A stretch of DNA of 64,000 nt from positions 434,001 to 498,000 of the forward strand of contig NZ_JAABLQ010000002.1 in the NCBI RefSeq assembly GCF_009915765.1, written 5' to 3'. Of this stretch, positions 40,934-49,339 are shown in pieces. Numbering within the stretch: the first letter of the stretch is position 1; each line of letters opens with the position of its first letter. A program made the position numbers and the translations under genes. The notes beneath the pieces are model-generated. The model saw only the letters and a list, made by a program, of their open reading frames with translations, made no database searches and was not told where the DNA came from. Source of the stretch: Pannonibacter sp. XCT-53. GTDB taxonomy: Bacteria > Pseudomonadota > Alphaproteobacteria > Rhizobiales > Stappiaceae.

Positions 40934-42535
40934 ATGGGTTTCGGATTGATGCGGTCGGCGCTGCTGCGCCGGACGACTGCCGCCTTGCTCGCCAGCGCTG
41001 CGCTGGCGCTGACGTTTGCGCCGGCTGAGGCCAAGACCTTGCGCTGGGCGCGTGTCGGCGACGCGCTGACACTGGATCCGCATTCGGCCAACGAAGGCCC
41101 CACCTCGACCCTGCTGCATCACATCTACGAGACGCTGGTCACCCGCGCCAACGACGGCAGCCTGCAGCCCGGTCTGGCCACCGAGTGGAGCATCGACCCG
41201 CTCGACCCGACCGTCTGGGTGTTCAAGCTGCGTGAGGGCGTGAAGTTCCACGACGGCGCCGCGATGACGGCCGAGGACGTGGTTGCCTCGCTCGAGCGCG
41301 TCCGCAAGGAAACCTCGGACTTCAAGGGCCTGCATACCGAAGTCGTCAGCGCGGAAGCCGTCGGCGACTACACCGTGCGCGTGAAGATGAGCGGCCCGTC
41401 CCCGCTCTACGTCCAGAACCTGACCAACTTCTTCATCATGGACAAGGGCTGGATCGCGACGCATGGCGTCGAGATGCCGCAGGACCGCAAGAACGCGGAA
41501 GAGAAGTACACCGTCCGCAACGCCAACGGCACCGGCCCCTACAAGGTCGTGTCGCGCGATCCGGAAGTGCGCACCGTGCTGCAGTACTTCGACGGCCACT
41601 GGGACACCAAGCCGGAAGTGACCGAAATCGTCTACACCCCGATCAAGGAAGCCGCGACGCGCGTCGCCGCCCTGCTGTCGGGTGAGGTGGACTTCGTCCA
41701 GGACGTGCCGGTGCAGGACATCTCGCGCCTGCAGAGCACGGCGGGCGTTGCCGTCACCACCGGCCCGGAAAACCGTTCGATCTTCTTCGGTTACGACCAG
41801 GGTTCGGACAAGCTGCGTTCGGCCAACACGCCGGACAACCCCTTCAAGAAGCCGCAGGTGCGTGAGGCGCTTCACCTCGCCATGGACCGCGACGCGATCA
41901 TGAAGGTCGTGATGCGCGGCCAGTCCCTGCCGGCCGGCGTCGCCATGCCGCCCTTCGTGAACGGCTGGTCGCCGGAACTCGACGCCTATCCGAAGCCGGA
42001 CTACGACAAGGCCAAGGCGCTGCTCGCCGAAGCCGGGTATCCGGAAGGCTTCTCGGTTGACCTGAACTGCCCGAACGACCGCTACCTGAACGACGAGGCC
42101 ATCTGCCAGGCCTATGTCGGCATGCTCGGCCGCATCGGCATCAAGGCCAACCTCGTGTCGCAGTCGCGCACGCTGCACTTCCCGCTGATCCAGAAGTTCG
42201 AGACCGACTTCTACATGCTCGGCTGGGGCGTCCCGACCTTCGACAGCGCCTACGTGTTCGACTTCCTGATCCACTCGCCGGAAGGCGCGCGTGGCGGCTG
42301 GAACGCGACCAAGTACCTGAACCCGGAAGTCGATGCGATGATCAAGTCGCTGGCGACCGAGATCGACAACAATGCCCGCAACGCCACCATCGCAAAGATC
42401 TGGGACCAGGTGCAGAAGGACCGCGTCCTCCTGCCGGTGCACAACCAGCTCCTCGCCTATGCGACGCGTGACAACATCAGCATTGAGGTCCATCCGGAAA
42501 ACCAGCCGAAGCTGACGACCGTCAAGTTCAAGTGA
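40934..42535 (+). CDS. Peptide/nickel-type (family 5) periplasmic binding protein
   Basis: A 533-residue binding protein. The signal peptide ends near 33 (APAEA-KT). The mature N-terminus KTLRWARVGDALTLDPHSAN, LREGVKFHDGAAMTAEDVV and REALHLAMDRDAI are family 5 landmarks (DppA/OppA/NikA). Head of a five-gene importer. Its stop is followed by a hairpin-T element at 42552-42583, so it is likely made in excess over the membrane parts. Substrate: di/oligopeptides or other small amides; not decidable. Confidence 0.92.
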   Translation: MGFGLMRSALLRRTTAALLASAALALTFAPAEAKTLRWARVGDALTLDPHSANEGPTSTLLHHIYETLVTRANDGSLQPGLATEWSIDPLDPTVWVFKLREGVKFHDGAAMTAEDVVASLERVRKETSDFKGLHTEVVSAEAVGDYTVRVKMSGPSPLYVQNLTNFFIMDKGWIATHGVEMPQDRKNAEEKYTVRNANGTGPYKVVSRDPEVRTVLQYFDGHWDTKPEVTEIVYTPIKEAATRVAALLSGEVDFVQDVPVQDISRLQSTAGVAVTTGPENRSIFFGYDQGSDKLRSANTPDNPFKKPQVREALHLAMDRDAIMKVVMRGQSLPAGVAMPPFVNGWSPELDAYPKPDYDKAKALLAEAGYPEGFSVDLNCPNDRYLNDEAICQAYVGMLGRIGIKANLVSQSRTLHFPLIQKFETDFYMLGWGVPTFDSAYVFDFLIHSPEGARGGWNATKYLNPEVDAMIKSLATEIDNNARNATIAKIWDQVQKDRVLLPVHNQLLAYATRDNISIEVHPENQPKLTTVKFK

Positions 42536-42551
42536 TCTTGACCTGAATGAT

Positions 42552-42583
42552 GCCGGAGCCCCACGAAGAAGGGGGCTCCGGCT
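42552..42583 (+). terminator. Attenuating hairpin between binding protein and permease genes
   Basis: GCCGGAGCCCC pairs with GGGGCTCCGGC around an 8-base loop, followed by TGCTTTTT. It lies 21 bp before the permease start, so partial termination or 3'-end protection would lower permease relative to binding-protein expression. Confidence 0.75.
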
Positions 42584-42603
42584 GCTTTTTCCGGGGACTC
42601 ATC

Positions 42604-43587
42604 ATGATTGCATTCATTCTGAGGCGGCTGGTCCAGTCCGTTCTCGTGATGCTCGTCGTCTCACTGGTTTCCTTCACCATGTTCCGGTACGTCGGCGATC
42701 CGATTGCCGCGATCGTCGGGCAGGAAACCTCCATCGCCGACCGCGAGGCGCTTCGCGAGCAGCTTGGCCTCAACGATCCAGTCCTGGTTCAGTTCCTCGG
42801 CTTTGTCGGCCGTGCGGTGCAGGGCGATTTCGGCATTTCCTACCGTCTGCAGCAGCCTGTCATGGAGCTGATCCTGTCGCGGCTGCCGGCCACCCTCGAG
42901 CTGGCCTTCGTCTCGGGGATCGTGGCCTTCGCGGCCGGCGTCGGGCTCGGCGTCTACACCGCGCTCAACCGCCGCGGCCTCGCCTCCGCAACCATCATGT
43001 CGACCTCGCTGATCGGCGTGTCCCTCCCGACCTTCCTCATCGGCGTCTTCCTCATCTGGGTGTTCGCCGTCGAGCTGCAGTGGCTGCCGAGCTTCGGGCG
43101 CGGCGAGACCGTGGACCTGGGGGGCTGGACGTCCGGCTTCCTGACCGAGTCCGGCCGGGCCTCGCTGGTGCTGCCGGTGATCACGCTCGGCCTCTACCAG
43201 ATGACGCTGATCATGCGGCTGGTGCGGGCGGAAATGCTTGAAGTCCTGCGCACGGACTACATCAAGTTCGCGCGGGCCCGCGGCCTGACCAACCGCGCCG
43301 TCAACTTCGGCCATGCGCTGAAGAACACGCTGGTTCCGGTGATCACCATCGCCGGCCTGCAGCTCGGCTCGATCATCGCCTTCGCGATCGTCACCGAGAC
43401 CGTGTTCCAGTGGCCGGGCGTCGGTGCGCTGTTCATCAACTCGGTCCAGTTCGTGGATGTTCCGGTGATGGCGGCCTACCTGCTGCTGATCTCCTTCATC
43501 TTCGTGGTGATCAACCTCATCGTGGACCTGCTCTACTACGTCGTTGATCCCCGGCTGCGCGTCGACCGCGCGTCGGCCCGTCACTGA
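42604..43587 (+). CDS. DppB-type ABC importer permease
   Basis: A 327-residue permease started at the ATG at 42604 (MIAFILRRLVQSVLVMLVV); the frame is open upstream through the hairpin. First helix, large periplasmic loop with the FGISYRLQQPVMELILSRLP segment, and the coupling motif DYIKFARARGLTNRAVNFGHALKNTL near residue 220. Pairs with the DppC-type permease 129 bp downstream. Confidence 0.9.
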   Translation: MIAFILRRLVQSVLVMLVVSLVSFTMFRYVGDPIAAIVGQETSIADREALREQLGLNDPVLVQFLGFVGRAVQGDFGISYRLQQPVMELILSRLPATLELAFVSGIVAFAAGVGLGVYTALNRRGLASATIMSTSLIGVSLPTFLIGVFLIWVFAVELQWLPSFGRGETVDLGGWTSGFLTESGRASLVLPVITLGLYQMTLIMRLVRAEMLEVLRTDYIKFARARGLTNRAVNFGHALKNTLVPVITIAGLQLGSIIAFAIVTETVFQWPGVGALFINSVQFVDVPVMAAYLLLISFIFVVINLIVDLLYYVVDPRLRVDRASARH

Positions 43588-43715
43588 GACGAGGCCCGCG
43601 TCATGGACGGCTGCCCGAACGCCACCCCCGAGATCCCTTTTTCCAGCGATGCCCGCCCGCTCCGGTCCCGTCCGGGCCTGGAGCCGGCCGTGGCCACCCC
43701 GTTGGGAGGTAACCG

Positions 43716-44630
43716 ATGAACAGCTTCGCCCGCGCGTGGGATAGCGACATTGCCTATTCCTTCCGCCGCTCGCCCGTTGCCATCCTGGCAACGATCGTGT
43801 CCCTTGCCATCATCATTCCGGCGGTCCTTGCCCCCTGGATCGCCCCCTATGACCCGTTCAATCCGGCCAGCCTGAACCTGATGGACGGCTTCACGCCGCC
43901 GGGCGAGCCCAATGCCTTCACCGGCAATGTCTATCTGCTCGGCACCGACAACCAGGGCCGTGACATCCTGTCCGCAATCCTCTACGGCGCGCGGATCTCG
44001 CTGTTCGTCGGCTTCTCGGCGGTGCTGTTCGGCATGATCCTCGGCATCAGCCTCGGTCTCCTCGCCGGCTGGCGCGGCGGCTGGGTCGACAGCCTGCTGA
44101 TGCGCATTGCCGACGTGCAGATGTCCTTCCCCTCGATCCTGATCGCGCTGCTCATCTTCGGTGTCGCCCGCGGCTTCATCCCGCAGGACATGCGCGAGGA
44201 TCTGGCGATCTGGGTGCTGATCGTCTCGATCGGCCTGTCGGAGTGGGTGCCCTTCGCCCGCGTCGTGCGCGGCTCCACCATGGTGGAGAAGAACAAGGAA
44301 TACGTGCAGGCCGCGCGCGTCATCGGCGTGCATCCGACCCGCATCGTGGTCTCCCACATCCTGCCGAACGTGCTGGGACCGGTGCTTGTCATCGCGACCA
44401 TCCACCTGGCGCTGGCGATCATCGCCGAGGCGACCCTGTCCTTCCTCGGCGTCGGCGTGCCGCCGACCCAGCCCTCGCTGGGCACCCTGATCCGCATCGG
44501 CCAGGGCTTCCTGTTCTCCGGCGAGTGGTGGATCCTGCTGTTCCCGTCGATTGCCCTCCTGGCGCTGGCGCTCTCGGTCAACCTGCTCGGTGACTGGCTG
44601 CGCGACGCGCTCAACCCGCGCCTGAGGTGA
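43716..44630 (+). CDS. DppC-type ABC importer permease
   Basis: A 304-residue permease with GGGAGG before the ATG. N-terminal cytoplasmic segment and TM1 (SPVAILATIVSLAIIIPAVL), LGTDNQGRDILSAILYGARIS, and the coupling motif EYVQAARVIGVHPTRIVVSHIL. The 128-bp gap before it has no gene. Confidence 0.92.
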   Translation: MNSFARAWDSDIAYSFRRSPVAILATIVSLAIIIPAVLAPWIAPYDPFNPASLNLMDGFTPPGEPNAFTGNVYLLGTDNQGRDILSAILYGARISLFVGFSAVLFGMILGISLGLLAGWRGGWVDSLLMRIADVQMSFPSILIALLIFGVARGFIPQDMREDLAIWVLIVSIGLSEWVPFARVVRGSTMVEKNKEYVQAARVIGVHPTRIVVSHILPNVLGPVLVIATIHLALAIIAEATLSFLGVGVPPTQPSLGTLIRIGQGFLFSGEWWILLFPSIALLALALSVNLLGDWLRDALNPRLR

Positions 44631-44633
44631 GCC

Positions 44634-45617
44634 ATGGCTGACGTTCTCCTGTCCGTCCGCGATCTGGTCGTGGAGTTTCCCACCCGTCGCGGCACCCTGA
44701 CCGCCATCAACAAGGTCTCCTTCGACATCCACGCCGGCGAAGTCCTCGGAGTCGTGGGTGAATCCGGGGCCGGCAAGTCGCTGACCGGCGCCGCCATCAT
44801 CGGCCTGCTCGAACCGCCGGGCCGTGTGGCCGGCGGCGAGATCCGCCTGAAAGGCGAGCGCATCGACAACCTGTCGCCCGAAGGCATGCGCAAGGTTCGC
44901 GGCCGCCGCATCGGCATGGTGTTCCAGGATCCGCTGACCAGCCTCAACCCGCTCTACACCATCGCGCAGCAGCTGACGGAGACCATCCTGACGCACATGC
45001 CGGTGTCGAAGGCGGAGGCACGCCAGCGGGCGATCGCCCTGCTCGACCGGGTCGGCATTCCGGCCGCGTCCCGCCGCATCGACGACTATCCGCATCACTT
45101 CTCCGGCGGCATGCGCCAGCGCGTGGTGATTGCCCTGGCGCTTGCGGCCGAGCCGGAACTCGTCATCGCCGACGAGCCGACAACGGCGCTGGATGTGTCG
45201 GTGCAGGCGCAGATCATCGATCTCATCAAGGAGATGTGCAGCGAGCGCGGGGCAGCCGTCATGCTGATCACCCACGACATGGGCGTGATCGCCGAGACGG
45301 CCGACCGGGTGGCGGTGCTCTACGCCGGGCGCCTGGCCGAGATCGGCCCGGTGCATGACGTGATCACCCGCGCCGAGCACCCCTACACCCGCGGCCTGAT
45401 GGGGTCGATCCCGACCCTGACGCAGGAAACCGACCGGCTGGTGCAGATCCCCGGTGCGATGCCGCGTCTCAACGCCATCCCGAAGGGCTGCGCCTTCAAC
45501 CCGCGCTGCGCGGACGTGTTCGGCCGCTGCCACACCGAACGGCCTGATCCGATCGACCGCCCCGGCGGACGGCAGGTGGCCTGCTGGCTGTACAAGAAGG
45601 AGATGAGCCATGTCTGA
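44634..45617 (+). CDS. DppD-type ABC importer ATPase
   Basis: A 327-residue ATPase: Walker A (GESGAGKS), Q-loop VFQDPLTSLNPL, signature (FSGGMRQRVVIALAL), Walker B (LVIADEPTTALDV). The C-terminal oligopeptide/dipeptide extension (GCAFNPRCADVFGRCHTERP) carries the Cys cluster that binds an Fe-S cluster in DppD relatives. Overlaps the next gene by 8 bp. Confidence 0.92.
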   Translation: MADVLLSVRDLVVEFPTRRGTLTAINKVSFDIHAGEVLGVVGESGAGKSLTGAAIIGLLEPPGRVAGGEIRLKGERIDNLSPEGMRKVRGRRIGMVFQDPLTSLNPLYTIAQQLTETILTHMPVSKAEARQRAIALLDRVGIPAASRRIDDYPHHFSGGMRQRVVIALALAAEPELVIADEPTTALDVSVQAQIIDLIKEMCSERGAAVMLITHDMGVIAETADRVAVLYAGRLAEIGPVHDVITRAEHPYTRGLMGSIPTLTQETDRLVQIPGAMPRLNAIPKGCAFNPRCADVFGRCHTERPDPIDRPGGRQVACWLYKKEMSHV

Positions 45618-46599
45618 CGCCCTGATCCGCGTCGAGAACCTGTGGCGGCGCTTCGACGTCTCCAAGCCCTGGCTGAACCGCGTCATCGAGCGGGAGGAGC
45701 GTCAGTTCCTGACCGCCGTGGCCGATGTGAACTTCGAGATCCGCAAGGGCGAGACCTTTGCGCTCGTGGGCGAATCCGGCTCGGGCAAGTCCACCATCGC
45801 CAAGATGGTGGTGGGGCTGATCCCGGTGTCCTCCGGCCGCATCCTGTTCGACGGCACCCCCGTCACGGGAACGACGGGCGCCGACATGCGCGCCATTCGC
45901 CGGCGGTTCCAGATGATCTTCCAGGATCCCTTCGCCAGCCTCAACCCGCGCTGGCGCGTGGGCGACATCATCGCCGAGCCGATCCATACCTTCGGCCTGG
46001 CGAGCGGGGCGGATGCGGCCAACCAGGTCGGCAAGCTGCTCGACACGGTGGGCCTGTCGGCGAAGGATGCGGAGAAGTATCCGCACGAGTTCTCCGGTGG
46101 CCAGCGCCAGCGCATCGCCATCGCGCGCGCGCTGTCGTCGCGGCCGGAGTTCATCGTCTGCGACGAGCCGACCTCGGCGCTGGACGTGTCCGTGCAGGCG
46201 CAGATCCTCAACCTGATGCGCGACCTGCAGGATGAGCTGGGGCTGACCTACCTGTTCATCAGCCACGACCTGTCGGTGGTCCGCCACATGGCCAACCGGA
46301 TCGGCGTGCTCTATCTCGGCCGCCTCGTCGAGGTGTCGGAGGGCAAGTCGCTGTTCCGCCAGCCGCAGCATCCCTACACGCGCATGCTGCTCGACGCGGT
46401 GCCGGACCTTGCCATGTCGGGCCGGCGGCGCAAGCCGGTGGAGGGCGAGATCCCGAACCCGATCAACCCGCCCTCCGGCTGCGCCTTCCATCCGCGCTGC
46501 CCGGTCGCCATGGACCGCTGCAAGGTCGAGGCGCCGAAGGATCGCGACACGCCGATCGGCCGCGCCGCCTGCTTCGCCCTCGAGATGCAGCCGGCCTGA
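45610..46599 (+). CDS. DppF-type ABC importer ATPase
   Basis: A 329-residue ATPase with Walker A (GESGSGKST), IFQDPFASLNPRW, signature (FSGGQRQRIAIARAL), Walker B (FIVCDEPTSALDV) and the C-terminal extension GCAFHPRCPVAMDRCKVEAP with three Cys. Last gene of the importer; terminator at 46624-46660. Confidence 0.92.
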   Translation: MSDALIRVENLWRRFDVSKPWLNRVIEREERQFLTAVADVNFEIRKGETFALVGESGSGKSTIAKMVVGLIPVSSGRILFDGTPVTGTTGADMRAIRRRFQMIFQDPFASLNPRWRVGDIIAEPIHTFGLASGADAANQVGKLLDTVGLSAKDAEKYPHEFSGGQRQRIAIARALSSRPEFIVCDEPTSALDVSVQAQILNLMRDLQDELGLTYLFISHDLSVVRHMANRIGVLYLGRLVEVSEGKSLFRQPQHPYTRMLLDAVPDLAMSGRRRKPVEGEIPNPINPPSGCAFHPRCPVAMDRCKVEAPKDRDTPIGRAACFALEMQPA

Positions 46600-46623
46600 C
46601 CGGCGGCTGATTGCTGAACACGA

Positions 46624-46660
46624 AAGGCCCCGCCGGGCGAACCGGCGGGGCCTTTTTTCT
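46624..46660 (+). terminator. Rho-independent terminator after the first peptide-type importer
   Basis: A strong stem GGCCCCGCCGG / CCGGCGGGGCC with a short loop is followed by TTTTTTCTTT on the plus strand, 25 bp after the last gene. Confidence 0.92.
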
Positions 46661-46756
46661 TTGACCGAAGCGGGTTCCAGTGTTCGGTGCGGCACTACGC
46701 CTTGGCCGACATGACGAGGGTGAGCACGGTCTGTGCTGTGCCATGCAGCTTGCACG

Positions 46757-46906
46757 CCTCTCCCCCTTGAGGGGGAGATGTCTGCGTCAGCAGACAGAGG
46801 GGGGTGTGCAGCATCGCGGCAAGGGAACCGCTTTCTTGTGATCCGAGAGGTCGGTTACCCCACTCTGCCCCCTGACGGGGGCATCTCCCCCTCAAGGGGG
46901 GAGAGG
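46757..46906. repeat. Alphaproteobacterial intergenic inverted-repeat element
   Basis: A 24-bp end (CCTCTCCCCCTTGAGGGGGA..., 46757-46780) and its complement (46882-46906, one extra G) bound a 150-bp segment that also contains the small hairpin GTCTGC-GTCA-GCAGAC (46781-46796). Sequences of this CTCTCCCCCTTGAGGGGGAG type are scattered in many alphaproteobacterial genomes. No coding capacity; it sits between two convergent operons. Confidence 0.75.
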
Positions 46907-46945
46907 GGACGGCGGCAAGGGAGGGCCTTCTGGACCGGTCAGCCG

Positions 46946-47722
46946 TCAGTGGCTGCGGGTGGCGCCGCCGTCGATGCGGATCATGCTGCCGGTGACGTAG
47001 CCGGCCCGTTCCGAGGCGAGGAAAGCGACCATGTCGGCGAATTCCTCCGGGCGGCCGTAACGGCCCATCGGGATCGACTCGGCCGAGGCCTTTGCGGTTT
47101 CCTCGACGGTCTTGCCGCTGCGCCTGGCGGCGGCGGCGTCCAGTTCGTCGATGCGGGTGGTGTGGATGCGGCCGGGCAGGACCACGTTGACGGTGACGCC
47201 GTCGCGGGCAACCTCGGACGCCAGCGTCTTTGACCAGCCGACGACGGCGGAGCGGATGCCGTTCGACAGCGCCAGATTGGGGATCGGCAGTTCGACGCCC
47301 GACGAGGCAATGGTGATGACGCGGCCCCATTTCCTTGCCTGCATCGCCGGGATCAGCCGGCCGCTCAGGTGGAAGAGGTTGGCGGCCATTGCCTCGAACT
47401 GGGCGATCCAGAGCGCGCGGTCGGTGGTGAGTGCGGGGCCCGGGGGCGGGCCGCCGATGTTGTTGACGAGGATGTCGACGCCGCCTTCCGCGAGCAGCTT
47501 GTCGAGCGCCGCGTCGATGGCAGCGAGGTCGGTCAGGTCGAGCGGCAGGGCGGTGACCTTCGCGCCGGGCAGGGCCGCGGCCCATTCGTCGATGGCCGAG
47601 GCCGTGCGGGCGGCGGCGATGACATGCGCGCCTTCACGCGCCAGCACTTCGGCAATGGCGCGGCCGAGGCCGCGGCTCGCGCCCAGCACGAGGGCGCGCT
47701 TGCCATTCAGTCCGAGATCCAT
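46946..47722 (-). CDS. SDR-family oxidoreductase without the YxxxK motif
   Basis: A 258-residue Rossmann protein with the NAD(P)-binding motif GASRGLGRAIAE (14-25) and NNIGG (87-91), and Ser in ITIASSG (138-141). Where classical SDRs have YxxxK it reads SNGIR (153-157), so the catalytic Tyr and Lys are both replaced. The C-terminus (YVTGSMIRIDGGATRS) is normal. It may be a reductase with altered chemistry, or bind without reducing. Last gene of the eleven-gene catabolic operon. Confidence 0.85.
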   Translation of the reverse strand: MDLGLNGKRALVLGASRGLGRAIAEVLAREGAHVIAAARTASAIDEWAAALPGAKVTALPLDLTDLAAIDAALDKLLAEGGVDILVNNIGGPPPGPALTTDRALWIAQFEAMAANLFHLSGRLIPAMQARKWGRVITIASSGVELPIPNLALSNGIRSAVVGWSKTLASEVARDGVTVNVVLPGRIHTTRIDELDAAAARRSGKTVEETAKASAESIPMGRYGRPEEFADMVAFLASERAGYVTGSMIRIDGGATRSH

Positions 47723-47734
47723 GGGAGCGGTTCC

Positions 47735-48658
47735 TTATGCGAGTTCCTTGAGACGGCGGTCGAGACGGGCCATCAGCGTGTCGATTTCAGCGCGGGACAG
47801 GGCATCGAGGTTGGCACCGGGCTTGCGCTGCGCCGGGCTCGCGATGATGCCGCGCCTGAACATGATGTACTTGCGGATGGCAAGGCCGGCGCCGGGCTGC
47901 TGTTCCATGCGGGCGAGCGGCAGATAGGCATCGAACAGGTCGCGGGCGCGCTCCATGTCCCCCTTGGCGTGGTGCTCGACCACGGAGACCATCATCTCCG
48001 GATAGGCAAAGCCGGTCATCGCGCCATCGGCGCCGCGTTCCATCTCCTCCGGCAGGAAGACGCCGCCGTTGCCGCAGAGGATCGAGATGCGGCGGTTCAG
48101 CGTGCCGTCCTTGCGCAGCGCCGTGATCTTGGCCAGGCCCGGCCAGTCCTCGTGCTTCAGGCAGACGGCGGTGGGCAGGCTGTTGAAGATGCGGGCAAGC
48201 GCGGGAACGGCCATCTGCACGCCGGTGGTCAGCGGGAAGTCCTGCACGACGAAGGGCGTGTCGCCGAGGAATTCGGCCACCTGGGTGTAGTAGGTGACGA
48301 TCTGGTCGTCGGTGCGCAGGGAGCCTGGAGGGGCGACCATGACGCCGGCCGCGCCGGCATCCATCACCCGGCGGGTGAGGTCCTGCATCTGGGCGAAGCC
48401 CGGCGCGGAGGCGCCGACGACGACCGGCACGCGGCCGTTCACGCGCTTCAGGATGCGGGCGACGATGGTCGAGGACTCGTCCGTCGTCAGCTTCGGGGCT
48501 TCGCCCATGATGCCGAGGACGGTGAGGCCCGTCGCGCCGGCGTCGAGGTAGAAGTCGACCATGCGGTCGCAGCTGTCGAAGTCGATCTCGCCGCTGTCGG
48601 TGAAGGGGGTGGCGGCAATGACATAGACGCCACGGGCCGTTTCAGTCAGTCGGGTCAT
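47735..48658 (-). CDS. DapA-family (N-acetylneuraminate lyase/dihydrodipicolinate synthase-like) aldolase
   Basis: A 307-residue class I aldolase: TPFTDSGEIDFD at 18-29, the Schiff-base Lys168 (AVCLKHEDWPG) and GNGGVFLPEEMERG. The usual YNxP segment reads QDFP (139-142), so the general-acid Tyr is missing and the substrate differs from dihydrodipicolinate. In this operon it probably splits or condenses a 2-oxo acid produced from the imported amide. Confidence 0.85.
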   Translation of the reverse strand: MTRLTETARGVYVIAATPFTDSGEIDFDSCDRMVDFYLDAGATGLTVLGIMGEAPKLTTDESSTIVARILKRVNGRVPVVVGASAPGFAQMQDLTRRVMDAGAAGVMVAPPGSLRTDDQIVTYYTQVAEFLGDTPFVVQDFPLTTGVQMAVPALARIFNSLPTAVCLKHEDWPGLAKITALRKDGTLNRRISILCGNGGVFLPEEMERGADGAMTGFAYPEMMVSVVEHHAKGDMERARDLFDAYLPLARMEQQPGAGLAIRKYIMFRRGIIASPAQRKPGANLDALSRAEIDTLMARLDRRLKELA

Positions 48659-48679
48659 TTTCAGGCTTCCGGTTCAGGA

Positions 48680-49339
48680 TCAGGAACAACGGGCAAGGGC
48701 GATGCGGCCAATGGCCATGGCGGTGGCCGCCTGGCACGGGTCGACCACCGGTATCCCGAGGGTGTTTTCAAGGTCAAGGCGATAGCTTGCCATGCCGGCA
48801 CAGCCGAGGATCAGCACATCGGCGCTGTCATCGTCGCGCAGACGCGTGCCGATCTCGGTGAGCCGGGCAAAGGTGCGGGCCCTGTCGGAGAGCTCGGCAA
48901 CGCCGAGGTCAATGGGACGGTCGGCCGCCAGCCGGTCGAGAAGGCCCATCGCGCCGAGGGTCTTGATGTGGCGGGCCACGGAACCGCGCTTGATCGACAG
49001 GATGCCGAAGCGCTGGCCGAGCGTCAGCGCGGTCAGATAGGCGCTCTCGCCGATGCCGAGCACGGGCTTGCGGCTCTGCTCGCGCAGGGCGGCAAGGCCG
49101 GGATCGGAGAAGCAGGCAACGACGAAGGCGGAGGCGCCGTCTTCCAGCGCGCGGGCCTGGGCGAGCAGCGGCAGCACGACCCCGTCGACATGCGCCTGGG
49201 TCTCGATGCCGGCCGGGCCTTCGGCGAGCAGGTGGCAGCGGATCTCCACCGGGCTGACGGCGCGCATCGGGTCGATGGCGGCATCGATTCCGTCGGTGAC
49301 CACGCGCGACGAGTTGGGATTGAGGATATGCAGCGTCAT
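48680..49339 (-). CDS. Asp/Glu/hydantoin racemase family protein
   Basis: A 219-residue racemase-fold protein. The start (MTLHILNPNSS) and the two cysteines C76 (VVACFSDPG) and C180 (LILGCAGM) match the hydantoin racemase branch of the Asp/Glu racemase superfamily, which interconverts D- and L-5-substituted hydantoins by a two-base mechanism. Context supports this: a hydantoinase/dihydropyrimidinase lies at 59372 and an amidohydrolase is next door (ATGA overlap). Maleate isomerase-like or allantoin-racemase activity are alternatives. Confidence 0.85.
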   Translation of the reverse strand: MTLHILNPNSSRVVTDGIDAAIDPMRAVSPVEIRCHLLAEGPAGIETQAHVDGVVLPLLAQARALEDGASAFVVACFSDPGLAALREQSRKPVLGIGESAYLTALTLGQRFGILSIKRGSVARHIKTLGAMGLLDRLAADRPIDLGVAELSDRARTFARLTEIGTRLRDDDSADVLILGCAGMASYRLDLENTLGIPVVDPCQAATAMAIGRIALARCS

